This document shows, piece by piece, positions 25,754 to 34,169 of a stretch of 64,000 nt of DNA. Both the position numbers and the translations under genes were made by a program. Position 1 is the stretch's first letter. Each line of letters starts with the position of its first letter. The notes beneath the pieces were generated by a model. That model was not told the DNA's origin and did not search any database. It was given only the letters and a program-made list of their open reading frames with translations. The stretch is from an uncultured Alphaproteobacteria bacterium. GTDB lineage: Bacteria > Pseudomonadota > Alphaproteobacteria > Rhodobacterales > Rhodobacteraceae. The stretch is taken from NCBI GenBank assembly GCA_902570265.1, contig CACFXF010000003.1, forward strand, positions 1-64,000, in the 5' to 3' direction.

Positions 25754-26662
25754 ATGTCTTTAAATATTAACTCTGAAGTTTTTATAACTTGTGCTTTAAC
25801 TGGATCTGGAAGTACACAAGAAAAAAGTAAATTTGTTCCGAGATCACCAAAAGAAATTGCTGATGATGCTATATTGGCTGCTAAATCAGGTGCTTCTATA
25901 GTACATTGTCATGTTAGAGATCCAAACACAGGAGCCCCCTCTAGGAAATTAGAATATTATAAAGAAGTTACTGATAGAATTAGAAGTTCAAATACAGATG
26001 TCGTTTTAAATCTTACTGCAGGTATGGGAGGAGATATGGTTTTTGGACCAACTTCAAATCCTTTAAAATTAGGAAAAGGTACAGATATGATAAGTGCAGA
26101 GGAAAGGGTAGAACATATTGCTACTTGTTTGCCTGAAATATGCACATTAGATTGTGGGACCATGAATTTTGCTGAAGCTGACTATGTGATGACAAATACT
26201 CCCGGAATGCTTGAAAAAATGGGAAAGCTAATAACTGACTTTGGAGTTACTCCAGAAATAGAGGCATTTGATACAGGACACCTTTGGTATGCAAAAAAAT
26301 TAGTATCAAATGGAATATTAAAAAATCCTGCTCTTGTTCAACTTTGTATGGGAGTTCCTTGGGGAGCACCAAATGATTTAAATACATTTCTAGCCATGGT
26401 TAATAATGTTCCTAAAGACTGGACTTGGTCTGCATTTTCACTTGGGAGAAATCAGATGCCTTATGTAGCAGCTGCAGTTTTAGCGGGTGGGAATGTAAGA
26501 GTTGGTTTAGAAGATAATTTGATGATTTCGAAAGGAAAACTTGCAACCAATAAAACATTGGTAGGAAAAGCAGTAGAAATAATTGAAAATTTGGGCGCTA
26601 AAATTCTAACACCTGATGAAGTAAGAAATAAACTTAATCTTACAAAAAGAGCCCCAAATTGA
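25754..26662 (+). CDS. Beta-keto acid cleavage enzyme (BKACE), probable 3-dehydrocarnitine cleavage
   Basis: BKACE family (formerly DUF849) zinc enzyme, 302 residues. These enzymes transfer a beta-keto acid's acyl part to CoA from acetyl-CoA, releasing acetoacetate. Visible are TCALTGSG at the N terminus, SIVHCHVRDPNTGAPS with zinc-ligand histidines near 47-62, LNLTAGMG near 82, and EIEAFDTGHLW with a catalytic Glu near 172. The following gene, four bases overlapping, resembles L-carnitine dehydrogenase, whose product 3-dehydrocarnitine is a known BKACE substrate (CdhC in pseudomonads), so betainyl-CoA plus acetoacetate are the expected products. AAGGAT precedes the ATG. Confidence 0.85.
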   Translation: MSLNINSEVFITCALTGSGSTQEKSKFVPRSPKEIADDAILAAKSGASIVHCHVRDPNTGAPSRKLEYYKEVTDRIRSSNTDVVLNLTAGMGGDMVFGPTSNPLKLGKGTDMISAEERVEHIATCLPEICTLDCGTMNFAEADYVMTNTPGMLEKMGKLITDFGVTPEIEAFDTGHLWYAKKLVSNGILKNPALVQLCMGVPWGAPNDLNTFLAMVNNVPKDWTWSAFSLGRNQMPYVAAAVLAGGNVRVGLEDNLMISKGKLATNKTLVGKAVEIIENLGAKILTPDEVRNKLNLTKRAPN

Positions 26663-27642
26663 GTAATAAAATTAACAATGTTGCGTGTATTGGATGTGGA
26701 ACTATTGGTGCAGGATGGGTTACAAGGTTTTTAGTTAATCAGATAAAAGTAAAAATATATGACCCTACACCTTATGCCGAAACTAGATTAGAGATTGTAA
26801 TAAAAAATACTAAAAGGGCTTATAAAAATTTTTTTCCTAATAAAACAATTAACTTTAAAAATTTCGAATATTTTAATGAAATTTCTCCTGCAATAGAAAA
26901 TGCTGACTTAATCATAGAAAGTGTTCCTGAAAGACTAGATATAAAACAAAAAATCTTTGAAAATATTGAAGAGTTTTGTTCAAAGCAAACAATTATAGCT
27001 TCATCAACTTCTGGCATAAAACCAACAGATTTACAAAATGAAATGAAAAATCCTGAAAGATTGATGGTTACACATCCTTTTAATCCCGTTTATCTTATAC
27101 CTTTAGTAGAAGTAGTTGGAGGAAATAAAACAGAGTATAAATTTATAAAAAAAATTATTGATTTTTTTAATTCAATTAATATGAAACCTATCCATTTAAA
27201 AAAAGAAATTGAAGCTTTTGTAGCTGACAGGCTTCTAGAGGCCATTTGGAGAGAGTCTCTTTGGCTCATTAAGGATGGAATTTGTACAACTAGTGAACTT
27301 GATGATATTGTTCGCTATGGATTTGGTCTTAGGTATGCACAAATGGGAGTTTTCCAAACTTACAGGACAGCAGCAGGTGAAGGAGGAATGCGAAAATTTC
27401 TAGAGCATTTTGGTCCTTGTTTAACATGGCCATGGACTAAACTAATGGATGTACCTGAGTTTAATGATGAGCTTATAGATCTAATTACTAATCAGTCTGA
27501 TCAACAAGCTAATGGATTAAGTGTTACTAAACTTGAACAAATTCGTGATAAAAATTTAGTTGAAATTCAAAAAGCATTAGAAAAAAATAATTATGGTGCA
27601 GGAAGATTAATAAAAAAAGCTAGGGTCAAAAAAAGTCCTTAG
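26659..27642 (+). CDS. L-carnitine dehydrogenase-like 3-hydroxyacyl dehydrogenase family protein
   Basis: NAD-dependent dehydrogenase of 327 residues in the 3-hydroxyacyl-CoA dehydrogenase family. The N-terminal Rossmann loop is ACIGCGTIGAGWVTRFL. Substrate and catalytic marks are VTHPFNPVYLIPLVEVVGG near 138 (catalytic His) and the C-terminal GLRYAQMGVFQTYRTAAGE, GPCLTWPWTKLMDVPE, which match the L-carnitine 3-dehydrogenase subgroup (CdhA/LcdH) as I know it. Start is TTG at 26659, overlapping the BKACE stop (TTGA). The pair forms the aerobic carnitine to glycine betaine route. No thioesterase (CdhB) is fused or adjacent. Confidence 0.85.
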   Translation: MSNKINNVACIGCGTIGAGWVTRFLVNQIKVKIYDPTPYAETRLEIVIKNTKRAYKNFFPNKTINFKNFEYFNEISPAIENADLIIESVPERLDIKQKIFENIEEFCSKQTIIASSTSGIKPTDLQNEMKNPERLMVTHPFNPVYLIPLVEVVGGNKTEYKFIKKIIDFFNSINMKPIHLKKEIEAFVADRLLEAIWRESLWLIKDGICTTSELDDIVRYGFGLRYAQMGVFQTYRTAAGEGGMRKFLEHFGPCLTWPWTKLMDVPEFNDELIDLITNQSDQQANGLSVTKLEQIRDKNLVEIQKALEKNNYGAGRLIKKARVKKSP

Positions 27643-27660
27643 TTTCATTGGAGATAGTAA

Positions 27661-28827
27661 ATGGAATTTAGTTTGAGTGAAGAACAAAAACTCATTATCG
27701 ATACAACAAAAAAATTTGTGGAATCTGAACTATTCCCGCACGAAGAATTAGTTGAAAAAACTGGAAATTTGCCAATGGATCTTATAAAGGAAATCCAAGC
27801 AAAAGCGATCAAAACTGGTATTTATGCAGCTAACATACCTGAAGAATTCGGTGGAGGTGGATTAGATACTTTAACCTGGCTTCTATATGAAAAAGAATTG
27901 GGAAAAGCAAATTATGCTTTACATTGGACATGTGTTGCAAGACCTTCAAATATCTTATGCGCTGGTACAAAAGATCAAAAAGAAAAATATTTAAAACCCT
28001 GTATAGAAGGTAAAAAATGGGATTGTTTAGCAATGACCGAACCTAATGCGGGTTCTGATCTAAGAGGTATGACAGCCTCTGCTAGAGAAACGACATCAGG
28101 AGATTGGGTATTGAATGGGACAAAACATTTTATAAGTCATGCAGATATTGCTGATTTTACTATTGCTTTTATGGCTTCAGGAGTTGAAGAAACTAATAAA
28201 GGTCCAAAAAAGTTAATAACTGCTTTTTTTGTAGATAAAGGCACACCAGGTTTTAATATTAGGGAAGGATATGATAATGTATCACATAGAGGTTATACGA
28301 ATTCCATATTAGAATTTTCAGATGTTAAAGTACCAAAGGATTCAATACTTGGTGAAGTACATAAGGGATTTGAAGTGGCGAACAAATGGTTAGGAGCAAC
28401 TAGGCTTCAAGTTGGAGCAACCTGTTTAGGAAGAGCCGAAAGAGCTTTTAATCATGCCATAGAATGGGCTGCAACAAGGCAGCAATTTGGACAACCAATT
28501 GGAAAATTTCAAGGAACATCATTTAAACTATCAGATATGGCAATGGAACTGAAGGCTGCTCAATTACTTATTTTAGAAGCAGGTTGGAAGTATGATCAAG
28601 GAACAGCAACAGATTTAGACATGGCAATGGCAAAACTTAAAGCATCAGAAATGTTGGCTATGGTTTCTGATGAAGCAATACAAATTCATGGCGGTATGGG
28701 TTTGATGACTGAACTTCCGTTAGAAAGAATATGGAGAGATGCAAGACTTGAAAGGATTTGGGAAGGAACATCAGAAATTCAAAGACATATTATTTCTAGG
28801 TCACTACTTAGGCCATATGAAAATTGA
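27661..28827 (+). CDS. Acyl-CoA dehydrogenase, probably for a betainyl-type CoA ester
   Basis: FAD-dependent acyl-CoA dehydrogenase of 388 residues. Visible are the FAD/substrate motif CLAMTEPNAGSDLRGMTA near 121-138, GTKHFISHADIADFT near 155, QFGQPIGKFQG near 280, QIHGGMGLMTELP near 340 and the catalytic Glu in RIWEGTSEIQRHI near 370. It lies between a carnitine dehydrogenase and a CaiD-like hydratase, so gamma-butyrobetainyl-CoA to crotonobetainyl-CoA (or the reverse, CaiA-type) is the likely reaction, by inference. TTGGAG precedes the ATG. Its stop shares one base with the next start. Confidence 0.82.
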   Translation: MEFSLSEEQKLIIDTTKKFVESELFPHEELVEKTGNLPMDLIKEIQAKAIKTGIYAANIPEEFGGGGLDTLTWLLYEKELGKANYALHWTCVARPSNILCAGTKDQKEKYLKPCIEGKKWDCLAMTEPNAGSDLRGMTASARETTSGDWVLNGTKHFISHADIADFTIAFMASGVEETNKGPKKLITAFFVDKGTPGFNIREGYDNVSHRGYTNSILEFSDVKVPKDSILGEVHKGFEVANKWLGATRLQVGATCLGRAERAFNHAIEWAATRQQFGQPIGKFQGTSFKLSDMAMELKAAQLLILEAGWKYDQGTATDLDMAMAKLKASEMLAMVSDEAIQIHGGMGLMTELPLERIWRDARLERIWEGTSEIQRHIISRSLLRPYEN

Positions 28828-30896
28828 TGTCTTCTTATAACCTGAAAAGATTATTACAACCAAAATCTATTGTACTGTTTGGTGGATTATGGGTTGAAAA
28901 TGTTGCAACTCAAATAAAAAATTCAAGTTTCAATGGAGACGTTTGGCCAATTAATCCCAGAAGAAAATTTATCGCCGGGTTTAAATGTTATAAGGATATT
29001 TCGGAATTACCAGGTGTACCTGATGCAGCATTTATTGGTGTAAATAGAAATAAAACTTTAGAAATTCTAGAAAAACTAGATGGCATTGGTTGTGGTGGTG
29101 CAACTTGTTTTGCTGCAGGTTTCTCTGAAGTGGATAATTATGGAAAAGAATTACAAAAAAAACTGTCAAAAGCTTCAAAAGATATGCCTTTCTTAGGTCC
29201 TAATTGCTATGGTTTTTTGAATTATTTAGATAATGTTTATATGTGGCCAGATCAACATGGTGGAAAGGAATTAAAAAAAGGTGTAGCCATAATCGCTCAA
29301 TCATCTAACATAGCAATAAATCTCACAATGAATACTAGAAGTACTCCTATTGCTTATATTTTAACAACTGGAAATCAAGAAAAAATTGATGTTTCAGATC
29401 TTGGACTAGCAATGATAAGTGATAAAAGGGTAAGTGCAATAGGTATATATGTTGAAGGTTTTAAAGATATAGAGAAATTTGAAAAAATGGCTTTTGTTGC
29501 ATTGCAACATAATATACCAATTGTTGTTCTAAAATCTGGTAAAACAGATTTAAGTAAAAAACAAAGTTTTTCACATACAGCTTCAATAACGGGAGACTCT
29601 GACATTTCATCAGCTTTCTTAAAAAGACTAGGTATTGTAGAGGTTGATGATTTAGAGTTATTTTTAGAAAGTCTAAAAGTTTTAAATTTTAATGGAAGAC
29701 TAGAAAAAAACACTATAGTTTCTGTAAGCTGTTCTGGTGGAGAGGCAAGTTTAGTATCAGACCTAAGCGAAAATATGTCATTAAAATTTCCAAAATTTTC
29801 AAAAGAAAAATCAGGTAAAATTCGTAACACTTTAGGTGAACTTGTTACAATTAGTAACCCATTTGATTACCATACTTTTATCTGGGGTGATCAAAAAAAA
29901 ATGAATGAATTATTTATCACTATTTGCGAGAATACAAAAGATTTAGTTTTATTTGTTTTTGATGTTCCTAGGAGTGACAAATGTGATCCTAGTAGTTTTA
30001 ATTGTGGGATAAAAGCCATAATCAATGCCAAGAAAAAAACTAATGCTAGAATAGCTGTAATTGCCTCTATAGCTGAGAGTATGACTGAAGAGTTGGCTGA
30101 AATTTTTATCAAAAACAAAATTCTACCATTAGGTGGACTTAAAACTGGACTTAAAGCTTTAGAAATTTCAAATAAAAGTTTTTTATCTTCAATGCAAGTA
30201 GAGAGGACAAAAGTATTACTCAAAAAAAGAACTTCCCAACATCATAAGAGATTTCTACTTGAAATTGATTCAAAAATAATGCTTCAAAAATTTGGAGTAC
30301 CAATTCCTAAGTCGCTTATAACAAATAAATCAATTTTAAAAAAAAATAATTATTCCATAAATAAACTTAGATTTCCAATTGTTTTAAAAGGTACAGGAAG
30401 CAACCATAAAACAGAAAATGGATTAGTTTTTCTAAATATAAAATCCAAAGAGGAATTGATTAAAATTCAAAAAAAATTGAATAATATTAAAGGAGATCTC
30501 TTAATTGAAGAAATGATAGGACCAATAAGTTTGGAACTCTTAATTGGAATCACAAAAGATGAAACTGGTTTATTTGCTTTAACTATAGCACAAGGGGGAA
30601 TTTACAGTGAGTTATTCTCCAAAACAATTAATTCCAGAGAATTAATTATTTTACCAGCAAGTAAAAAGACTATTAAACAAGCTCTAAAATCATTGGCTAT
30701 CTATCCAATTTTTAAAGGATACAGAGGTCTTCCAAAAGCTAATTTGAAAAAAACTATTGAAGTAATTATGAAAATATCATCTCTTATTGAAGAAAATAAT
30801 AAAAATTTTGAAGAAATCGAAATCAACCCCCTCATTATTACACCAAAAAATGCATATGCAGCAGATGCCTTAATTTCAATACAAAGTAGCTCTTGA
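28827..30896 (+). CDS. NDP-forming acyl-CoA synthetase (acetate-CoA ligase family)
   Basis: Two-part enzyme of 689 residues: an N-terminal CoA-binding/succinyl-CoA-synthetase-like half (SIVLFGGLWVENVA at the start, FLGPNCYGFLNY near 128, phospho-His in SFSHTASITGDSDIS near 250) and a C-terminal ATP-grasp half from about 470 (FGVPIPKSLI, FPIVLKGTGSNHKTENG, EEIEINPLII). It makes or cleaves an acyl-CoA with ATP and a phospho-histidine intermediate. Its place between the acyl-CoA dehydrogenase and CaiD-like genes suggests carnitine, gamma-butyrobetaine or betaine CoA esters. I start at ATG 28827; an in-frame TTG just upstream is less likely. Confidence 0.85.
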   Translation: MSSYNLKRLLQPKSIVLFGGLWVENVATQIKNSSFNGDVWPINPRRKFIAGFKCYKDISELPGVPDAAFIGVNRNKTLEILEKLDGIGCGGATCFAAGFSEVDNYGKELQKKLSKASKDMPFLGPNCYGFLNYLDNVYMWPDQHGGKELKKGVAIIAQSSNIAINLTMNTRSTPIAYILTTGNQEKIDVSDLGLAMISDKRVSAIGIYVEGFKDIEKFEKMAFVALQHNIPIVVLKSGKTDLSKKQSFSHTASITGDSDISSAFLKRLGIVEVDDLELFLESLKVLNFNGRLEKNTIVSVSCSGGEASLVSDLSENMSLKFPKFSKEKSGKIRNTLGELVTISNPFDYHTFIWGDQKKMNELFITICENTKDLVLFVFDVPRSDKCDPSSFNCGIKAIINAKKKTNARIAVIASIAESMTEELAEIFIKNKILPLGGLKTGLKALEISNKSFLSSMQVERTKVLLKKRTSQHHKRFLLEIDSKIMLQKFGVPIPKSLITNKSILKKNNYSINKLRFPIVLKGTGSNHKTENGLVFLNIKSKEELIKIQKKLNNIKGDLLIEEMIGPISLELLIGITKDETGLFALTIAQGGIYSELFSKTINSRELIILPASKKTIKQALKSLAIYPIFKGYRGLPKANLKKTIEVIMKISSLIEENNKNFEEIEINPLIITPKNAYAADALISIQSSS

Positions 30897-30903
30897 GGTT
30901 CAT

Positions 30904-31719
30904 ATGAAAAAAAATAAAGTATCACATCTTAACCTAGAAGAAGGACCTATTAAAACAAAAACTATTGGTAAAATTTTAAAAGTTATCATTGATAGACCAA
31001 AAGCAAACGCTATTGATCTTAAGACAAGTAGGATAATGGGAGAGATCTTTAAATCATTTAGAGATGATAACAAATTAAGAGTAGCAATATTGACTGCAGC
31101 TGGTGAAAAGTTTTTTTGTCCAGGATGGGATTTAAAAGCTGCTTCTGAGGGTGATGCTGTTGATGGTGACTATGGTGTTGGAGGATTTGGAGGCCTTCAA
31201 GAACTCCCAAATATGAATAAACCGGTCATTGCAGCAGTTAATGGTATTTGTTGTGGTGGTGGATTAGAAATAGCTTTGTCTTGTGATATTATATTAGCAG
31301 CTGAGACTGCAACATTTGCTCTCCCTGAAATTAATTCAGGTACCGTAGCTGATGCTGCATCTATAAAACTACCAAAGCGTATCCCTTATCATGTAGCTAT
31401 GGAAATGCTAATGACTGGCCGTTGGATTAATGCAGAAGAAGCGGCAAAGTGGGGACTAATTAATCATATAATAAATCAAAAAAATTTAATGCAATATGCC
31501 TTGAAAATGGCTAGAAATATTGCAGCTGGACCTCCTTTAGTTATGTCAGCAATCAAAGAGGTCGTAAGAGAAGCTGAAGCAACCAAATTTCAAGATACCT
31601 TAAATAAAATTACTAAAAGACAACTTTCAACTGTTGATAATTTGTATGGATCTGAAGACATATTAGAGGGACAAAAGGCATTTGTAGAAAAAAGGAAACC
31701 TAATTGGAAAGGAAAATAG
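30904..31719 (+). CDS. caiD: Crotonobetainyl-CoA hydratase-like (CaiD family) crotonase
   Basis: Crotonase-fold enzyme of 271 residues that closely follows the CaiD pattern: VIIDRPKANAIDLKTSRIMG near 25-44, RVAILTAAGEKFFCPGWDLK near 58-78, VIAAVNGICCGGGLEIALSC near 108 with the first catalytic Glu, FALPEINSG near 136 with the second Glu, and a C-terminal EDILEGQKAFVEKRKPNWKG. In Escherichia coli CaiD hydrates crotonobetainyl-CoA to L-carnitinyl-CoA. With the neighbouring synthetase and dehydrogenase it would feed gamma-butyrobetaine or crotonobetaine into carnitine. GAGG precedes the ATG; it ends overlapping the phosphatase gene by 16 bases. Confidence 0.88.
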   Translation: MKKNKVSHLNLEEGPIKTKTIGKILKVIIDRPKANAIDLKTSRIMGEIFKSFRDDNKLRVAILTAAGEKFFCPGWDLKAASEGDAVDGDYGVGGFGGLQELPNMNKPVIAAVNGICCGGGLEIALSCDIILAAETATFALPEINSGTVADAASIKLPKRIPYHVAMEMLMTGRWINAEEAAKWGLINHIINQKNLMQYALKMARNIAAGPPLVMSAIKEVVREAEATKFQDTLNKITKRQLSTVDNLYGSEDILEGQKAFVEKRKPNWKGK

Positions 31720-32180
31720 CTAAACAAAAATTTAAAATTTTAATGGTTTGTCTAGGTAATATCTGTCGCTCTCCTATGGCACAGGGAGCAATGGAGTTTA
31801 TGGCCAAGAAAAATTCTTTATCATTAATTGTGGACAGTGCTGGAACTCAAAACTGGCATTTTAATAAATCACCAGATCAGAGAGCTCAGAATGTTGCAAC
31901 TAGAAAAGGTTGGCAAATTAGTTATCAAAAAGCTCGGCAAATTTTATCCAGTGATTTTAACAATTTTGATTTAATAATAGGAATGGATAAAAGTAATTTA
32001 GTAGATATTGAAAAAATAAGACCTAAACATTCAAAAACACCAGTTATGCTCTTATTAGATTTTTCAAACATCAAGAATAAAAATTTACCAGACCCTTATT
32101 ATACAAATGATTTTGAAGGTGTCGCAAAAATGATAGAAATTGCATGTGATAACTTCTTAATACAATATTTTAATTCATAA
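31704..32180 (+). CDS. Low-molecular-weight protein tyrosine phosphatase
   Basis: LMW phosphotyrosine phosphatase of 158 residues. The signature loop VCLGNICRSPMAQ (C-x5-R-S) is near 15-27, and the general-acid Asp is in LPDPYYTNDF near 128. The start is TTG 31704, because the first beta strand KILMVC before the loop is needed and the only ATG (31743) would remove it; AAGGAA stands about seven bases before the TTG. The gene overlaps caiD by 16 bases, an odd place for a housekeeping phosphatase in a catabolic run. The substrate is unknown; arsenate reductase activity is an alternative for this fold but the PTP loop favours phosphatase. Confidence 0.88.
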   Translation: MERKIAKQKFKILMVCLGNICRSPMAQGAMEFMAKKNSLSLIVDSAGTQNWHFNKSPDQRAQNVATRKGWQISYQKARQILSSDFNNFDLIIGMDKSNLVDIEKIRPKHSKTPVMLLLDFSNIKNKNLPDPYYTNDFEGVAKMIEIACDNFLIQYFNS

Positions 32181-32195
32181 CTAAAAAGGTATGAA

Positions 32196-33185
32196 ATGAT
32201 CAAATGGGGAATACTTTCTACTGCTAAAATTGCAATTGAACAAATAATACCTGCAATATTAGAATCAAAAAATTCTATCATTTATGGAATTGCTAGTAGA
32301 GATTTAAAAAAAGCAAAAAAATTAGTAAAACAGTTTGATATACAGGAAGCTTTTTCTTCTTATAAGGATATATTAAATTGCAAAAAAATTGATGCCATAT
32401 ATATACCACTACCAACATCACAACATATTGAATGGTCAATTTTTAGTTTAAAAGCACAAAAGCATGTCTTATGCGAAAAGCCAATTGCTTTAAATGTGAA
32501 AGATATAGATAAACTAGATTTAGAAATAAAGAAATCCAACAGAATATTCTCTGAAGCCTTTATGGTTTATTATCATCCTCAGTGGAAAAAAGTAAAAAAA
32601 TTAATTTCAGATGGTGAAATTGGAGATTTAAAACATGTACAAGGATGTTTTACATATTTTAATATAGATCCAAAAAATATGAGAAATATACCGGAACTAG
32701 GCGGTGGAGTTTTACCTGATATCGGCGTTTACCCATTAGTAACAACCAGAATGGTAACTGATCAAGAACCAATAAGTATAAGATCAAAAATTGAATATGA
32801 CAAAAAATTTAAGACAGATACATACGCTAGTGTTGAAGTAAATTTTAAACATTTTGATCTAAGCTTTTATGTAAGTACTCAAATGTCTTTAAACCAAAAA
32901 ATGATATTTCATGGGAATAAAGGAAAAATTGAAGTACATTCACCATTTAATGCAAGATTATATGGTGACGCAATAGTCTCACTAAGTAAATCAGATAATA
33001 ATAAAAAAGTTTATTTTCGTTTTGGCGAAACAAATCAGTATAGATTACAAATAGAGGCTTTTGCCCATGCAATCAAAAAAAATGATTCTAGTGATTTGTT
33101 CTCAATTAAAAATTCACGGAATAATCAAAAAATAATTGATAAAATTTTTCAATCGCACAAAATAAAAAAAACAGTCAAAATTTAA
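32196..33185 (+). CDS. Gfo/Idh/MocA family oxidoreductase
   Basis: NAD(P)-dependent dehydrogenase of 329 residues. Visible are IKWGILSTAKIAIEQIIPAI at the N terminus, IYIPLPTSQHIEWS near 68, LCEKPIALNV near 92 with the EKP lysine, and GGGVLPDIGVYPLVTTRMV near 165. The ILSTAKIA start and PLPTSQH motif place it near the D-xylose dehydrogenase / dihydrodiol dehydrogenase branch. It is the last gene in the + strand run from 20360 and follows the phosphatase by 15 bases. Its relation to carnitine or arginine metabolism is unclear. Confidence 0.85.
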   Translation: MIKWGILSTAKIAIEQIIPAILESKNSIIYGIASRDLKKAKKLVKQFDIQEAFSSYKDILNCKKIDAIYIPLPTSQHIEWSIFSLKAQKHVLCEKPIALNVKDIDKLDLEIKKSNRIFSEAFMVYYHPQWKKVKKLISDGEIGDLKHVQGCFTYFNIDPKNMRNIPELGGGVLPDIGVYPLVTTRMVTDQEPISIRSKIEYDKKFKTDTYASVEVNFKHFDLSFYVSTQMSLNQKMIFHGNKGKIEVHSPFNARLYGDAIVSLSKSDNNKKVYFRFGETNQYRLQIEAFAHAIKKNDSSDLFSIKNSRNNQKIIDKIFQSHKIKKTVKI

Positions 33186-33218
33186 ATTTTTGATGGTTGA
33201 GGTTAAAAAAATTTTTCA

Positions 33219-34169
33219 CTAACTAGAATTTGAAAAAATAAATCCCAGAAAGTTTAACAAAATTTGTGCTGCCAAAATTGCTGTGCTGTCAGTTGGGTCA
33301 TAATCAGGAGCTACCTCAACTATATCTATACCAATTATAGAGTTTTGAACTGTAATACTTTGAAGAAGTTCTAAAACTTCATAATATAAAAAACCACCAT
33401 GACTCGGAGTGCCTGTGCCTGGAGCAATTGATGGACAAAAAGCGTCTATATCTATTGTGACATAGAGTCTTTTTCCTTTTGGAATTCTCTTAGCAATATT
33501 TTTCATTCCAATTTTTCTTGCTTGTCTTACTGAAATAATATCACTACCCATTTCCCTTGCTTTTTCATAACCTTCTTTTGCAGTCGAAGAAACATTTCTT
33601 ATTCCAACCTGAGTTAAACCTGAAACATAGTCTTTTTCTGCAGCTCTTCTCATTGGATTCCCATGACCATATCTGACACCATGTCTTTCATCTACAAAAT
33701 CAAGATGTGCATCGATTTGCAAAATATGAAAGGAACTTTCATCTTTAAATGCTTCAATACAAGGTATATTTATAGAATGGTCACCACCAATAACTACTGG
33801 TAAACTTTTTGCATTTAGAGCAGCTTTAACAGCTTTACAAATATTATAATGGCTTTTTTTTGTATCAGTATGAACAATGTCAGCATCGCCTAGATCTACT
33901 ATTTTGACAGATTTATCCAAATAAGTTTTTTCATCTTCATGATCATAAGCACCTGCGTGTCCAAATGAAAATAATGTTGATGCTTCTCTTACGGCACGAG
34001 GTCCAAATCTTGCACCTGGCCTAAACTGAGTACCAAAGTCAAAAGGTGCACCTATAATAGAAACATCCGCTCTAAAATTATCCCAATTCTTTATGTACTC
34101 TCTTTTTGCAAATGTAGAAATCCCAACAAAAGGTAAATCTAATCTTCCACTATCATAATTATTAGAAAT
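33219..34169 (-). CDS. Agmatinase/guanidinobutyrase-family ureohydrolase with no canonical start codon
   Basis: Manganese ureohydrolase (arginase family). Metal ligands are in VVIGGDHSINIP, QIDAHLDF and VTIDIDAFCPSIAPGTG. The homologous frame does not begin at the first usable start, TTG 33920: upstream of it the same frame stays open to 34199 and encodes family residues (ISTFAKREYIKNWDNF, IIGAPFDFGTQFRPGARFGP, FSFGHAGAYDHEDEKTY). In that 5' part there is no ATG, GTG or TTG in frame. The best candidate is ATT at 34169-34167, seven bases after AGAGGT; otherwise the gene is slightly broken or has a sequence error. It would hydrolyse a guanidino compound to urea and an amine, fitting the AruH/AruI pathway. 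Confidence 0.7.
   Translation of the reverse strand: MSNNYDSGRLDLPFVGISTFAKREYIKNWDNFRADVSIIGAPFDFGTQFRPGARFGPRAVREASTLFSFGHAGAYDHEDEKTYLDKSVKIVDLGDADIVHTDTKKSHYNICKAVKAALNAKSLPVVIGGDHSINIPCIEAFKDESSFHILQIDAHLDFVDERHGVRYGHGNPMRRAAEKDYVSGLTQVGIRNVSSTAKEGYEKAREMGSDIISVRQARKIGMKNIAKRIPKGKRLYVTIDIDAFCPSIAPGTGTPSHGGFLYYEVLELLQSITVQNSIIGIDIVEVAPDYDPTDSTAILAAQILLNFLGFIFSNSS

Noticed and set aside
33173-33193. TCAAAA-TTTAAA-TTTTTGA near-palindrome at the end of the oxidoreductase gene
   Set aside because: Nearly pure AT, imperfect, and likely by chance; as a terminator it would be weak, so I did not annotate it.
33219-33920. TTG at 33920 as the start of the arginase-family gene
   Set aside because: The same frame continues upstream with clear arginase-family residues to 34199, so a start at 33920 would truncate the protein by over 80 conserved residues.
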